The notes: generated by a model not told the origin, from the letters alone. A stretch of DNA of 64,000 nucleotides from Occallatibacter riparius (GCF_025264625.1 NZ_CP093313.1:6262001-6326000); one strand, 5' to 3'; shown: positions 1-8,204, counted from the first letter of the stretch. Translations and numbers: made by a program.

Positions 1-192
1 GACGAAGGTGTCGCGATGGCCTTTATCCAGGCCCATGCCGACAACCATGGCCAGCAGCAGATTGCGCAGAACGTTATCGCTGAAGGCGCCCTGGAACTGC
101 GTAACGATCAGTGCCCAGAATCCACGTTCGCTGCGATGGACGTCGGGCCCGGGCAAAAGATCCGGCTGGTGACTCAGATTGGTCTGGCTCAT
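1..192 (-). CDS. MFS transporter, N-terminal 64 residues (cut by window edge)
   Basis: Reading the minus strand from an ATG at 192 gives an uninterrupted 64-codon frame that runs off the left edge. The residues FQGAFSDNVLRNLLL are the first transmembrane helix typical of MFS carriers of the lysophospholipid transporter/acyl-ACP synthetase group (LplT/Aas-like), which share a QxFxxAFxDN signature. The preceding 26 residues are polar and cytosolic. No strong ribosome binding site precedes the ATG. The VWA gene follows in opposite transcriptional order upstream on the same strand, 78 bases away, so the two could be co-transcribed. Family is fairly clear; substrate cannot be called from this fragment. 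Confidence 0.72.
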   Translation of the reverse strand, partial: MSQTNLSHQPDLLPGPDVHRSERGFWALIVTQFQGAFSDNVLRNLLLAMVVGMGLDKGHRDTFV

Positions 193-270
193 ATAAAGGT
201 CTGTCGAGAATTAGGACAGATTATAGAGCGCTTCCCATGCCCGGTCGACTTCTATCTTCGACAGTTCAAC

Positions 271-1497
271 TCAATGAATCGTCTTCGATTTCCGCGACAT
301 GAAATCCATCAGCAGATACTCACCTAATCTATCCGGGCTCGTGAAATATGCCTTCCCCCGGCACATCTGACTCACCTGCTGCACAAACCGCACCAGCTCG
401 AAATCCTGCGCCAGCATGAACGTATTGATCATCACGTTCGACCGCTTGCAGCGCGCTACTTCCTCCAGAGTCTCGTTCACCACCAGCGGATCGAGCCCGT
501 AAGGATTCTTGTATATGCGCCCATCTTCCAGCGTCAGGGCCGAAGGCTTCCCATCCGTGATCATCACAATCTGCTTCATGTCCTTGCGTTCGCGCGCCAG
601 AATCCGCTGCGCCACCCGCAGTCCCTCGCGCGTATTCGTGTGCCACGGCCCCACCTTCACGCGCGCAATCTGCCCCACCGGCATCTCTTCCGCTGAATCA
701 TGAAAGAGCACCAGGTTCAGTGAATCCCCCGGATACTGCGTACGGATCAAATGCGACAACGCCATCGCCACCCGCTTCGCCGGCGTAAACCTGTCCTCGC
801 CATAAAGAATCATGGAGTGCGAGCAATCCAGCATCACCACCGTCGCGCACGAGCTCTGATACTCGCACTGGTGCACATGCAGGTCGTCGTACTCGAGATT
901 CAGCGGCAGTTTCAGGCCCTCGCGCGCAATCGCCGCGCCCAGCGTCGCCGTCGTATCCAGGTTCAGCACATCGCCAAACTCATACTTCCGCGACCCGCCG
1001 CTTGCCTCAATACCGGTAGCCCAGTGCCGCGTGTCATGCCGTCCATAATTCGACTTACCCAGCGAACCCAGCAAATCCCGCAGCGTCTTATAACCCAGGA
1101 AATCCAGGCTCTTATCCGTCACTTCAAACCGGACATTCTCATCCATCGAATCATCCGGCCCGTCCACATGCCCGTTCCCATTCGGCTGCGTATAGGAGAT
1201 ATACCGTTGCTGCTCCAGTTGCTCGATCAACTTATCGATCAACTCATCCAGCTTGCCTTCTGCGCTGAGTTGATCGATCTTCGCCTGCAACTCCGGATCG
1301 AAGAACTCGCCCGACTCCAGAATTCTCCGCAGCGCCTCGCGCAGCGATTCCAGATCATGCTCCAAATCGCCAAACCGCGACAACGGATCACTGAATCCCG
1401 AGTCCAGAAAATAGTCGGACAGCGCCTTCAGCAGATCCTCCAGATCCACCTCCGACGCCAAATCTCCGGAATACTTCTGATACCGAACCCGCTTCAT
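271..1497 (-). CDS. VWA domain protein (MoxR-partner type)
   Basis: A 408-residue soluble protein with no signal peptide. Residues 1-130 are charged and helical; a von Willebrand A domain begins near residue 218 with the metal-ion-dependent adhesion motif DCSHS (D224, S226, S228) and a later ITDGKPS segment supplying the distal Asp. The family partners with MoxR or magnesium-chelatase-like AAA ATPases, which use the VWA protein as an adaptor for remodelling targets. Consistent with this, the AAA gene lies immediately upstream on the same strand, 125 bases away. The target is unknown. It is not a chlorophyll-pathway chelatase: no other pigment genes are visible. Confidence 0.85.
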   Translation of the reverse strand: MKRVRYQKYSGDLASEVDLEDLLKALSDYFLDSGFSDPLSRFGDLEHDLESLREALRRILESGEFFDPELQAKIDQLSAEGKLDELIDKLIEQLEQQRYISYTQPNGNGHVDGPDDSMDENVRFEVTDKSLDFLGYKTLRDLLGSLGKSNYGRHDTRHWATGIEASGGSRKYEFGDVLNLDTTATLGAAIAREGLKLPLNLEYDDLHVHQCEYQSSCATVVMLDCSHSMILYGEDRFTPAKRVAMALSHLIRTQYPGDSLNLVLFHDSAEEMPVGQIARVKVGPWHTNTREGLRVAQRILARERKDMKQIVMITDGKPSALTLEDGRIYKNPYGLDPLVVNETLEEVARCKRSNVMINTFMLAQDFELVRFVQQVSQMCRGKAYFTSPDRLGEYLLMDFMSRKSKTIH

Positions 1498-1515
1498 AAG
1501 GAATCACCCAATGCG

Positions 1516-1605
1516 CTTGTTATCCCGAGCGAAGTCGAGGGATCTGCGGTTGCTTTTGCACTTGCTTTTCTTTCTGTCATTCCCGCAGGGAATCTGCTTT
1601 TTGCG
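1516..1605. repeat. Two intergenic hairpin repeats (TCATTCC family)
   Basis: The gap between the AAA and VWA genes holds two related short repeats. The one at 1570-1605 contains the perfect hairpin ATTCCC-GCA-GGGAAT followed by CTGCTTTTTGC; the one at 1516-1557 is a diverged relative (TATCCCGAGCGAAGTCGAGG then CTGC and GCTTTT). Similar copies occur at 7155-7195, 35147-35180 and 44701-44778. Because it sits inside a probable operon it may also affect read-through between the two genes. Confidence 0.6.
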
Positions 1606-1622
1606 CGCTGCCACTCCGCCAC

Positions 1623-3149
1623 TCAGTTATATCCCCTCCTCGATCTCCTCCCCCTCTCCCAATCCTCGTAATCAATCTCCATCTTGTGCGTCTCCTGCTT
1701 GCGCGATTGCTTCTCCTGCGCGCCAAACCCACGCTCCTCATTGCGGCTTAGCTTGCGGTGCGCCACCATACCCTCCAGCAGAAACTCCGCACCGCCCACC
1801 AACACCGGCGAATTATCGGATAGCTTCAGCCCCAGAGCCGATACCTTCTCCATCAATCCCTGGATCCCGCTCAACTCGGCCAGCGCCGCATCGGCACTGA
1901 TCGCATCATCCAGCTTCACCGTGCCGCCCAGGTTGAACCACATCTCAATCTGCTGTGTGTCGATGTCGCCGAAGTGCTTGTCGTACGTCTTCCGCACCGC
2001 CGTCGCAATCAGGTCCTTCACCACGGTGTCGGCGCCCTTCAGCTCGCCCTCATACTCAAGCTCGAGCTTGCCCGTGATTCCCGGCAGCGCAGCGTAGATA
2101 TCGCTCACCCGCGGCACAATCACCTCTTCTTGATTGATCAATGCCCGGCGTTCCGCATTGGAGATCACTAACTCCATCGTCGAGATAGGTAGCCTCTGGC
2201 TGACTCCACTCCGCTTATCCACCTTCTTGTCTTCGCGCGCACTGAAGGCGATCAACTCTACGATCTCGCGCATATAACTCGGAATCTCAATCCCAGGTCC
2301 GCGCGCTTCCCACGCCTCCTGCGAAGTGATCGCAATGCCTTCCTCAATCGTCTCCGGATAATGCGTGCGAATCTCCGACCCGATCCTGTCCTTCAGCGGA
2401 GTCACAATCTTCCCACGCGCCGTGTAGTCCTCAGGATTCGCGCTGAACACTAGAGCCACATCCAGTTCCAGCCGCACCGGGTAGCCTTTGATCTGTACAT
2501 CGCCTTCCTGCATGATGTTGAACAGCGCCACCTGGATCTTCCCCGCGAGATCCGGCAATTCATTGATCGCGAAGATCCCGCGGTTCGCTCTCGGCAGCAA
2601 TCCATAGTGCATCGTCAGTTCGCTCGCAAGGTTCTCGCCTCCGCGCGCCGCCTTAATCGGATCGATATCGCCAATCAAATCAGCCACCGTCACATCCGGC
2701 GTGGCCAGCTTCTCCACATAGCGCTCCTCGCGCGTCATATAGGCAATCGCAGTCGCATCGCCGCGATCGCTTACCAGTTCACGGCAGCGCCTGCACAGCG
2801 GATGGAACGGGTTGTCGCGAATCTCGCATCCAGCCACATACGGCGTGCGTTCATCCAGCAGCGCCGTCAGCGCCCGCAGAATCCGGCTCTTCGCCTGCCC
2901 GCGCAGGCCCAGAAGAATGAAGTTCTGCTTCGACAGCACCGCATTCACAATCTGCGGCACTACCGTATCCTCGTACCCAACAATGCCCGGAAAAATCGTC
3001 GCGCCGCTCTTCAGCAGCGCAATCAGATTTCCGCGCATCTCGTCCTTAATCGAGCGGTTCGCAACTTGAGCGTAGTGGCTGTTTCGCAGTTCTCCCAAGG
3101 TCAATGGAAGAGTCTCCCCCGATCGGGGAAGTGGATGGGCTGCAGGCAT
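1623..3149 (-). CDS. AAA ATPase, MoxR/magnesium-chelatase ChlI-like
   Basis: A 508-residue ATPase. I place the start at the ATG at 3149 because AGGAGG (3156-3161 on this strand) lies six bases before it; an upstream in-frame ATG at 3179 has no such site. The Walker A region is GLRGQAKS (about residues 81-88), with Ala in place of the usual second Gly; Walker B ends in NE instead of DE (IFAINE, about 191-197). Between them is a Cys cluster (C108, C119, C122) that could bind a metal. The neighbour on the 3' side is the VWA gene, the usual partner of this ATPase class. Predicted role: ATP-driven remodelling or cofactor insertion with the VWA adaptor; substrate unknown. Confidence 0.85.
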   Translation of the reverse strand: MPAAHPLPRSGETLPLTLGELRNSHYAQVANRSIKDEMRGNLIALLKSGATIFPGIVGYEDTVVPQIVNAVLSKQNFILLGLRGQAKSRILRALTALLDERTPYVAGCEIRDNPFHPLCRRCRELVSDRGDATAIAYMTREERYVEKLATPDVTVADLIGDIDPIKAARGGENLASELTMHYGLLPRANRGIFAINELPDLAGKIQVALFNIMQEGDVQIKGYPVRLELDVALVFSANPEDYTARGKIVTPLKDRIGSEIRTHYPETIEEGIAITSQEAWEARGPGIEIPSYMREIVELIAFSAREDKKVDKRSGVSQRLPISTMELVISNAERRALINQEEVIVPRVSDIYAALPGITGKLELEYEGELKGADTVVKDLIATAVRKTYDKHFGDIDTQQIEMWFNLGGTVKLDDAISADAALAELSGIQGLMEKVSALGLKLSDNSPVLVGGAEFLLEGMVAHRKLSRNEERGFGAQEKQSRKQETHKMEIDYEDWERGRRSRRGYN

Positions 3150-3335
3150 CAAATGCCTCCTCATCGCCGGGCCGTGCATCCCAGCGGCTAATTACGATAG
3201 ACGTGCTGTTATCAGATAAGTGCCCCGTCACCGCATCTCTTCGAGCAGAATCAAAGGGGAAGCTGCGGCCTCCGGTTCACGTAGTATGCGCGCCCCAGCC
3301 GCCTTTCGCAAACGCACCCCGCATCTCGTTCCCAT

Positions 3336-3368
3336 AAAACGAAAAGAGCGCGGCATCCTCTGCCGCGC
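3336..3368 (-). terminator. Rho-independent terminator of the GH20 gene
   Basis: On the minus strand, arms GCGCGGCA and TGCCGCGC (3348-3355 and 3361-3368) enclose a five-base loop and are followed by TCTTTTCGTTTT. It lies 23 bases after the hexosaminidase stop codon. Confidence 0.85.
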
Positions 3369-3390
3369 CCCAAATCTCCTGTTCGTAAAC

Positions 3391-5463
3391 TCAGCGGGCC
3401 GGAGCACCCGCCGCCTCGATCAACTTCTCCATCGCCGGCAGAAACACAAACCGCGTCAGCCCCGACGGCTTCTTCGCCTCTTCAATCGCCGCCTTCTGCG
3501 CATCCACCCACGCGCTCGGCGCAGCCGCATGCGTCTCGATGAACGCCAGCGCCTCCAGCCCCGCCGTCCCCAGCGCACCTAGCTGCCGCGCACGATCCGA
3601 CTGGTCTGACAGCCGCGCCGACTGCGCCGCCATCGCCTGAATCTCCGGCGCAACTTCCTGCCAGCTCTCAAACCGCCGCCGCAGCTTCATCGCCGCCGCC
3701 TTGTCGCCGCTCAGCGCCGCATCCACCTGTCGCGCAATCTCCTGTCGCGCCGGCGGATCGGGCACAACCGCATCAATCATCCGGTCCAGCGACGTCAGCC
3801 GATCCGTCTTCTGTGCCTGGTAGCGCTCGCCGAACGTCGCCGGCTCCACCGCCGCCGCCATCACATTCAACGCCTCCGGATGCGCCGATCCAGCCAGATT
3901 CCGTCGCAACGTCTGCGGCCCCGAAACATGCGTCAGGCCCACATCTTCCAGCTCAAGCGAAGCCGCCCTCAGCCGCCGATACATATCCGCCACATCACGG
4001 TCCGACTGCGGCGACCAGAACCGCTCCGCAATCGCCAGGCTCCGCGGCCAAATTCTCGAGTCCACCGTCTCCGGATTGATTTGCTCGCCCCACATGCAGA
4101 TTTCGCCGCCCCAGATCAGCTTCTGCTGCTCCGGCGTCAGCTTCGTATCCGCCGGAATCGGGTCCGCCAGGAACATCATCTCGCTCGTCTTCATCGCGTC
4201 CAGGTAGTACGGCGCCGACAAAATCCCTACATAGCCCTGCTCCGCACCTGCAGCCAGGCTCTTCTCTCCGCGCCAGCTCTGCACCATGATGTCCTTCGGC
4301 AGCTCCGGCGTCAGAATCTCGTCCCACCCCATCATCTTCTTGCCGTGCTTCTGCAAGATCGGCAGCAGCCGCTGGTTGAAATACGCCTGCAGCTTCTCCG
4401 GCTTATCAAAGCCCTTCTTCTTCATGAACTCTGCAATCCGCGGATTCTCTTCCCACCCCTTGCCCTTCGTCTCGTCGCCGCCAATGTGGAAGTACGCGTC
4501 CGGAAAAATCGCCCCCATCTCCCCAATCAACTCGTCGAGAAACTTGTATGTCTTCTCGTTGCTCGGATCCAGCTCGGCCTGCGGAATCCCGAACGTGATC
4601 GGCATCTCCTTGATCTCCTCCGCTCCAAACTCGGGATAGGCCACCAGCCAGCTCGACGTGTGCCCCGGCATATCGAACTCCGGCACCACGCGAATCCCCC
4701 GCGCCCGCGCGTAAGCGACAACGTCCTTCATCTGCTCTTGCGTATAGAAGAGCCCGTCCGACGCAACCTGCGTGAAGCGCGGAAACTTCTTGCTCTCCGC
4801 CCTGAACCCCTGGTCATCGCTCAGGTGCCAGTGGAAGACGTTCAGCTTCGCCACCGCCATCCCATCCAGCGTCCGCTTGATCACCTCGACAGTTTCGAAA
4901 TGCCGGCTCACATCCAAATGCAATCCCCGCCACCGGAACCGCGGCACATCATCAATGCTCACCGCCGGCAGCCTGCACGCGCCTTCCTTCATATCCGCGA
5001 GTTGCAGCAGCGTCTCCATCCCGTGCATCGCGCCCACATCGGTCGCCGCACTCAACTGCGCCGCGCTCGCCGAAACCGTCAGCTTGTAGCTCTCGTCCTC
5101 GTCCACGCTCTGCACCGCGCCACCAGGCCCCGCTACTTTCACCGTCAGGACAAGCGCAGCGTTCTGCGCAGCATCATGTTGCGCCCGCCGAATCCCCCCG
5201 CACTGCCGATCGAGCTGCACTAGAAACCGGTCCAGCGCCGCATCCAGCCGAGCATCGTGCTGGCCATCAAAGCCGGCCTTGAAGTTCGTTCCCAGCACCA
5301 GCTCGCCCTGCCCCATCTGCACTGACGAGGGCAGCGGCATCAAATGCAGCTTCTCAGTGCCGGCGCCTTGCCCATAAACAGAAACGCCGGTCATCAGACC
5401 GGCAGCCATTACCAAAGTCCCAAACCACCGCGCGGAAGCACACTCGACCAGAAGGCGCATCAC
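3391..5463 (-). CDS. Beta-N-acetylhexosaminidase, GH20, secreted
   Basis: A 690-residue protein with an N-terminal signal sequence (hydrophobic stretch about residues 14-31). A GH20b-like N-terminal domain is followed by the catalytic barrel starting at RFRWRGLHLDVSRHF (about 176). The catalytic pair D330-E331 sits in HIGGDETKGKGW, and HWHLSDDQGF and PEFDMPGH are the other GH20 signatures. It should remove terminal GlcNAc or GalNAc from chitin oligomers, glycans or cell-wall fragments outside the cytoplasm. The C-terminal 200 residues beyond the barrel are helical and rich in Ala. Start choice: two adjacent ATGs follow a GAGGA site; either could be used. The gene is followed by its own terminator, so it appears monocistronic. 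Confidence 0.93.
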   Translation of the reverse strand: MMRLLVECASARWFGTLVMAAGLMTGVSVYGQGAGTEKLHLMPLPSSVQMGQGELVLGTNFKAGFDGQHDARLDAALDRFLVQLDRQCGGIRRAQHDAAQNAALVLTVKVAGPGGAVQSVDEDESYKLTVSASAAQLSAATDVGAMHGMETLLQLADMKEGACRLPAVSIDDVPRFRWRGLHLDVSRHFETVEVIKRTLDGMAVAKLNVFHWHLSDDQGFRAESKKFPRFTQVASDGLFYTQEQMKDVVAYARARGIRVVPEFDMPGHTSSWLVAYPEFGAEEIKEMPITFGIPQAELDPSNEKTYKFLDELIGEMGAIFPDAYFHIGGDETKGKGWEENPRIAEFMKKKGFDKPEKLQAYFNQRLLPILQKHGKKMMGWDEILTPELPKDIMVQSWRGEKSLAAGAEQGYVGILSAPYYLDAMKTSEMMFLADPIPADTKLTPEQQKLIWGGEICMWGEQINPETVDSRIWPRSLAIAERFWSPQSDRDVADMYRRLRAASLELEDVGLTHVSGPQTLRRNLAGSAHPEALNVMAAAVEPATFGERYQAQKTDRLTSLDRMIDAVVPDPPARQEIARQVDAALSGDKAAAMKLRRRFESWQEVAPEIQAMAAQSARLSDQSDRARQLGALGTAGLEALAFIETHAAAPSAWVDAQKAAIEEAKKPSGLTRFVFLPAMEKLIEAAGAPAR

Positions 5464-5623
5464 AGTCCTCTTCAGAAAAAGGAAGATTCAGTTCACGCCA
5501 AGCATAGCAGCCAAGAACCGCTTTTTGATCGAATCCAGCGAATAAAATCACCCGATTGCTCCCAGCAAAGCCAAACAGCCATCACTCTGCGCCTGTTCCC
5601 CGGCCCCCAAACCTGCCCAAAGC

Positions 5624-5657
5624 AAAATGGCCATCCCTCAGAGAAGGATGGCCGTTT
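5624..5657. terminator. Bidirectional terminator-like hairpin
   Basis: Arms AAATGGCCATCC and GGATGGCCGTTT enclose nine bases; A-tract on the left and T-tract on the right give a short U tail in either direction. It sits between two minus-strand genes and is a second possible stop for transcripts from the gene at 5982-7031. Confidence 0.5.
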
Positions 5658-5852
5658 CACGCCAAAACCACTTGCGTCAGGCAGAGAGCATCAGAGAGAA
5701 CCCGGGCAGAATCGACCAGAATTCAGCAATATTCCCCGAACGCAAGCTGCGATCAACCGCAGTCTTCCGCACCCGCCGGGTGCCCCCGCGCTCCAGGATC
5801 AAATCGTTTTACTTGGGACTGATGGAAGCATACCCCGATTCCCGCAGGAAGC

Positions 5853-5874
5853 AAGTGTCATCCACATGACACTT
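5853..5874. promoter_or_regulatory. Perfect 22-base palindrome AAGTGTCAT-N4-ATGACACTT
   Basis: Nine-base perfect arms around CCAC. It could be a repressor or activator operator or a small terminator; no T tail of length follows on the minus strand, which favours a protein-binding site. The regulated gene is not obvious, since the nearest start codon is the GH20 gene at 5463. Confidence 0.4.
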
Positions 5875-5907
5875 TTGTGCAGTTGAGTTCCCAACCATTC
5901 GTCCAGG

Positions 5908-5942
5908 ACGAAAAACCCTTGCGCCTTCTTTCTGGCGCAAGG
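5908..5942 (-). terminator. Rho-independent terminator
   Basis: On the minus strand CCTTGCGCC and GGCGCAAGG (5934-5942 and 5917-5925) form a nine-pair stem followed by GTTTTTCG. It lies about 40 bases past the stop codon of the gene ending at 5982. Confidence 0.8.
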
Positions 5943-5977
5943 TCCACAGGCCCTCAAAGCTCAGTCAGCCTCGAATG

Positions 5978-6011
5978 GCGCCTACGGCGCAGTTGGCCGC
6001 ACCGCAGGTGC
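5978..6011. repeat. Twin-hairpin repeat, copy A
   Basis: Stem 1 GCGCC-TAC-GGCGC (5978-5990), spacer AGTTGGCC, stem 2 GCACC-GCA-GGTGC (5999-6011). The copy overlaps the end of the coding sequence at 5982 and supplies its last codons and stop codon (CTA on plus, TAG on minus, in the loop of stem 1). Confidence 0.75.
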
Positions 6012-7031
6012 CGCCGTGATCTGATCCATCGGCAGTTCCAGCGCAAACAAGCTGTTCGTTCCCTGGTCCGCATGCACCCAGATGCCGTGGAACGCCTCTT
6101 TCAGCTCCGGATGCGTCGCCAGCAGGGCCGTCATCACATCCATCACCTGCTTCCGGGCCATCGGCGGATTCCGCAGCGAAGCCGCCTGTCCCGCATCCGG
6201 CGTGTAATGCACTTCCAGGTCCAGCCCGCCAAACGCCGTAGTCGTATCCACCGCCGTCACCTGGAAAGCCCCGGAAGTCGAATTCACAGTCACCGGCTTA
6301 TCCACCGGAAAGTCCGCCGGCTTCACCTCTTCAGTTTCCTGCTGCAACTTCTGCAGATTCGGACTCTGCAGGTTATCCAGCGGCTCCAGCAGATTCCACG
6401 CCGTCCGGTAGTACATCCACGCGGCCCACTTGCCATTCATCTGCTTGTACTTCCGCGCGCTCACCCAGTACCACAGCCCATCATGCCCGGCCGTGATCAT
6501 CGGCTTCGCGAAGAATCCTGCAAGCTGCCACTGCCCGCCGTTTTGCGCCAGAATCAACGAAACCTGCTGCGGTTTCTCCACGCCCGTCGTGTGCGTCAGC
6601 GCCAGGGCATACTTCCCCGGCGGAAGCCCCGCAAAGTTCAGCACCACCACCGGCGCCGCCCCGCAGAAAAACTGAATGCTCTGCTGCCCCGCCGCGTCCG
6701 TGGACGCGTCCAGGTCGTACACCGCCTCCACCGTCACCGTGGCCGCCTTGATATTCGGCGACAACTCCTGCACACTCTGCGCAATCCCGCCAAAGTCAGC
6801 AGCCACCGCAGGCAGCGTGTTCGCCTTCAGCCCGTTCACATCGCCGTTCTGCACCTGCACCAGCATGCCCCTGGCGGCCGACGCCAGCGCCGTGCGCTCC
6901 TGCGCAGTCATCGTCGCCTGCGTCAGACACGAAGCCGCCCGCGCCATCGGCGTCGATATTCCGAGAGTCACAAGGCAAACAGGCAGAACGAGCTGCCCCA
7001 TCCCAAACCTGAAAACGGATCTGAAGAACAT
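5982..7031 (-). CDS. Exported protein of unknown function
   Basis: A 349-residue protein; I start it at the ATG at 7031, which opens a clear signal peptide (MFFRSVFRFGMGQLVLPVCL and onward, cleavage likely after ARA). The mature protein has no family I recognise. It has two Cys residues (in ASCL and QFFCG) that could form a disulphide, and an ordinary globular composition with phrases such as WVSARKYKQMNGKWAAWMYY. The C-terminal tail PAVRPTAP is encoded by a dispersed twin-hairpin repeat (5978-6011), so the natural C-terminus was probably altered by repeat insertion. The gene stands alone, flanked by a terminator on its 3' side. Confidence 0.7.
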   Translation of the reverse strand: MFFRSVFRFGMGQLVLPVCLVTLGISTPMARAASCLTQATMTAQERTALASAARGMLVQVQNGDVNGLKANTLPAVAADFGGIAQSVQELSPNIKAATVTVEAVYDLDASTDAAGQQSIQFFCGAAPVVVLNFAGLPPGKYALALTHTTGVEKPQQVSLILAQNGGQWQLAGFFAKPMITAGHDGLWYWVSARKYKQMNGKWAAWMYYRTAWNLLEPLDNLQSPNLQKLQQETEEVKPADFPVDKPVTVNSTSGAFQVTAVDTTTAFGGLDLEVHYTPDAGQAASLRNPPMARKQVMDVMTALLATHPELKEAFHGIWVHADQGTNSLFALELPMDQITAAPAVRPTAP

Positions 7032-7358
7032 CACAACGGCCTTTCCAAGCTGATATGTAAGAAATCCGGCCGGACAGACCAGTCCCGCCTCACATATAAC
7101 TTGGATGCAAACCCCGCCCCCCGCGCCCATTCGCGCAACTTACCCAAACACAAATCTGTCATTCTGAGGAGCGCAGCGACGAAGAACCCGCTTTTCGCGA
7201 CTTATGTGCCGGAAGGCTGTCAATGAGCGGGCTTTGTACCAGGGCATGCTGAAAAACGCCATTCGGAACAGGTCTCGTATCAGGGGCTGCCTCGAGGCAG
7301 CCCGCATGCCGCCCCACTGGTAGTCCTGGACTCTAGCCCTCAAAGGTATGCCACTTGA
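7032..7358. other. 327-base gap with a hairpin repeat
   Basis: No supported gene. The upstream region of the preceding minus-strand gene runs to about 7130. A TCATTCC-family repeat is at 7155-7195 (CTGTCATTCTGAGGAGCGCA then CGACGAAGAACCCGCTTTT). The remainder (7196-7358) shows no strong structure. Confidence 0.5.
7155..7195. repeat. Intergenic repeat, TCATTC(T/C) family
   Basis: Shares TCTGTCATTC at one end and GCTTTT at the other with the copies at 1570-1605, 35147-35180 and 44740-44778. The middle differs, as expected for a structured repeat whose loop drifts. Confidence 0.55.
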
Positions 7359-7850
7359 TCAATGCGTCCGCGGCGCAGGTTTCGGCGATGCAGGAGCAGG
7401 CACCGCTCTCTGCCCTGGCTTCGCCGCCTCCGGCGCAACGGTCGGTCCCGAAGAACCCGGCTCCGCGGTTTCAGCCGCATCGCCCGACTGCGCCGCAGCT
7501 TGCGCGGCCTGTTGCGCCTGAAGATCGGCAATCCTCTTCTCGATCCTCGCGATGGCCTCGCGGTCATGAGCGACGATCTCGCCGGCCTGCCCGTTGTCTT
7601 TGAGCTGATCAATCCGGTGCTGGTGGGCCTCGATCAGCCCGCGCAGCAGCGAAACCGTGTCCCAGTCCTGCTTTTCGATCTCAGCCTCGCGCGTCTTAGC
7701 CTGCTCCAGTTGCACATGAAGCTGCTGCCGCCCCTCCTCCACCAGGCTGGGCTTCGACGTGACCGGTTCATACACGGCATGCCACACATTCCAACCGGCA
7801 AATGCGATGAGGACAAGGAGAGCGGCGAACGCGATGGCAAATTTCTTCAT
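7359..7850 (-). CDS. Membrane-anchored coiled-coil protein of unknown function
   Basis: A 163-residue protein taken from the ATG at 7850, which opens one hydrophobic helix (FAIAFAALLVLIAFAGW, about residues 4-20). Residues 40-115 are charged, heptad-like and predicted coiled coil (REAEIEKQDWDTVSLLRGLI, then RIEKRIADLQAQQAAQ). The tail from about 115 is a low-complexity Ala/Pro/Gly extension ending in PAPASPKPAPRTH. The layout suggests a periplasmic coiled coil held in the inner membrane. In-frame ATGs at 7871 and further upstream exist; GGAGGAG sits 12 bases before 7850. No recognised family. Confidence 0.62.
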   Translation of the reverse strand: MKKFAIAFAALLVLIAFAGWNVWHAVYEPVTSKPSLVEEGRQQLHVQLEQAKTREAEIEKQDWDTVSLLRGLIEAHQHRIDQLKDNGQAGEIVAHDREAIARIEKRIADLQAQQAAQAAAQSGDAAETAEPGSSGPTVAPEAAKPGQRAVPAPASPKPAPRTH

Positions 7851-7959
7851 GCAGGAGCTGTACTCCTCCATGATAGAGGCACTCGTGCCTCCCCGCGCAG
7901 AGTGCCCCCCAGCCATCCGGCGCTGAAGAAGCCCGGCCGGCGCGCGCCAGCCGGGAATG

Positions 7960-7992
7960 GCGCCGCCGGCGCAGTGGCCCCACGGCAGGTGG
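7960..7992. repeat. Twin-hairpin repeat, copy B1
   Basis: GCGCC-GCC-GGCGC (7960-7972), AGTGGCC, CCACG-GCA-GGTGG (7980-7992; one mismatched pair). Preceded by GAAT as in copies A and B2. Confidence 0.75.
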
Positions 7993-8005
7993 CCGACCGA
8001 GAATG

Positions 8006-8038
8006 GCGGCGAAGCCGCAGTGGCCCCACCGCAGGTGG
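8006..8038. repeat. Twin-hairpin repeat, copy B2 (compensated stem 1)
   Basis: GCGGC-GAA-GCCGC (8006-8018), AGTGGCC, CCACC-GCA-GGTGG (8026-8038). Compared with copy D1 the stem-1 arms change on both sides (GCGCC/GGCGC to GCGGC/GCCGC), keeping all pairs. Confidence 0.8.
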
Positions 8039-8055
8039 TGTGGAAATCTTGTCAA

Positions 8056-8204
8056 GGGGTATTTCGAAAAATAGTTTGTAAGTAGCCGAATTATCAGCTA
8101 CATACAAATCGAAAATAATTGCCGATTTACCTTCGAAATATGCCACACTTAAATTAATCAGGAAAAACACCGCCCGCCGGCGCTAAACCGGCGGGCTTTT
8201 CTTT
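8056..8204 (+). ncRNA. Candidate structured small RNA in an AT-rich island
   Basis: The stretch 8056-8170 is strikingly AT-rich for this genome. TATTTCGAA (8060-8068) pairs with TTCGAAATA (8132-8140), enclosing a long hairpin TTTGTAAGTAGC/GCTACATACAAA (8075-8086 with 8097-8108, 11 of 12 pairs). About 30 bases on, a strong plus-strand terminator follows (8173-8204), yet no plus-strand gene precedes it. A short RNA ending there is the simplest reading. A leftover of a mobile element with terminal inverted repeats is the main alternative. No family is recognised. Confidence 0.42.
8173..8204 (+). terminator. Rho-independent terminator without an upstream gene
   Basis: CCCGCCGG (8173-8180), loop CGCTAAA, CCGGCGGG (8188-8195), then CTTTTCTTT. 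It stands upstream of the plus-strand gene at 8444 and downstream of no plus-strand coding frame. Confidence 0.8.

Larger units (their letters stand above)
5464..5981. other. 518-base gap with three inverted repeats
   Basis: No convincing coding frame. It holds the upstream region of the GH20 gene, a bidirectional terminator-like hairpin (5624-5657), a 9-bp-arm palindrome (5853-5874), a terminator for the next minus-strand gene (5908-5942), and the start of a twin-hairpin repeat at 5978. Confidence 0.6.

Noticed and set aside
3880..5223. 447-codon plus-strand frame opposite the GH20 gene
   Set aside because: Arg/Leu/Pro-rich composition typical of an antisense shadow; the opposite strand holds an intact GH20 enzyme.
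5877..7226. 449-codon plus-strand frame opposite the exported protein
   Set aside because: Extremely rich in Arg and His with no domain; the opposite frame has a signal peptide and a terminator in the right place.
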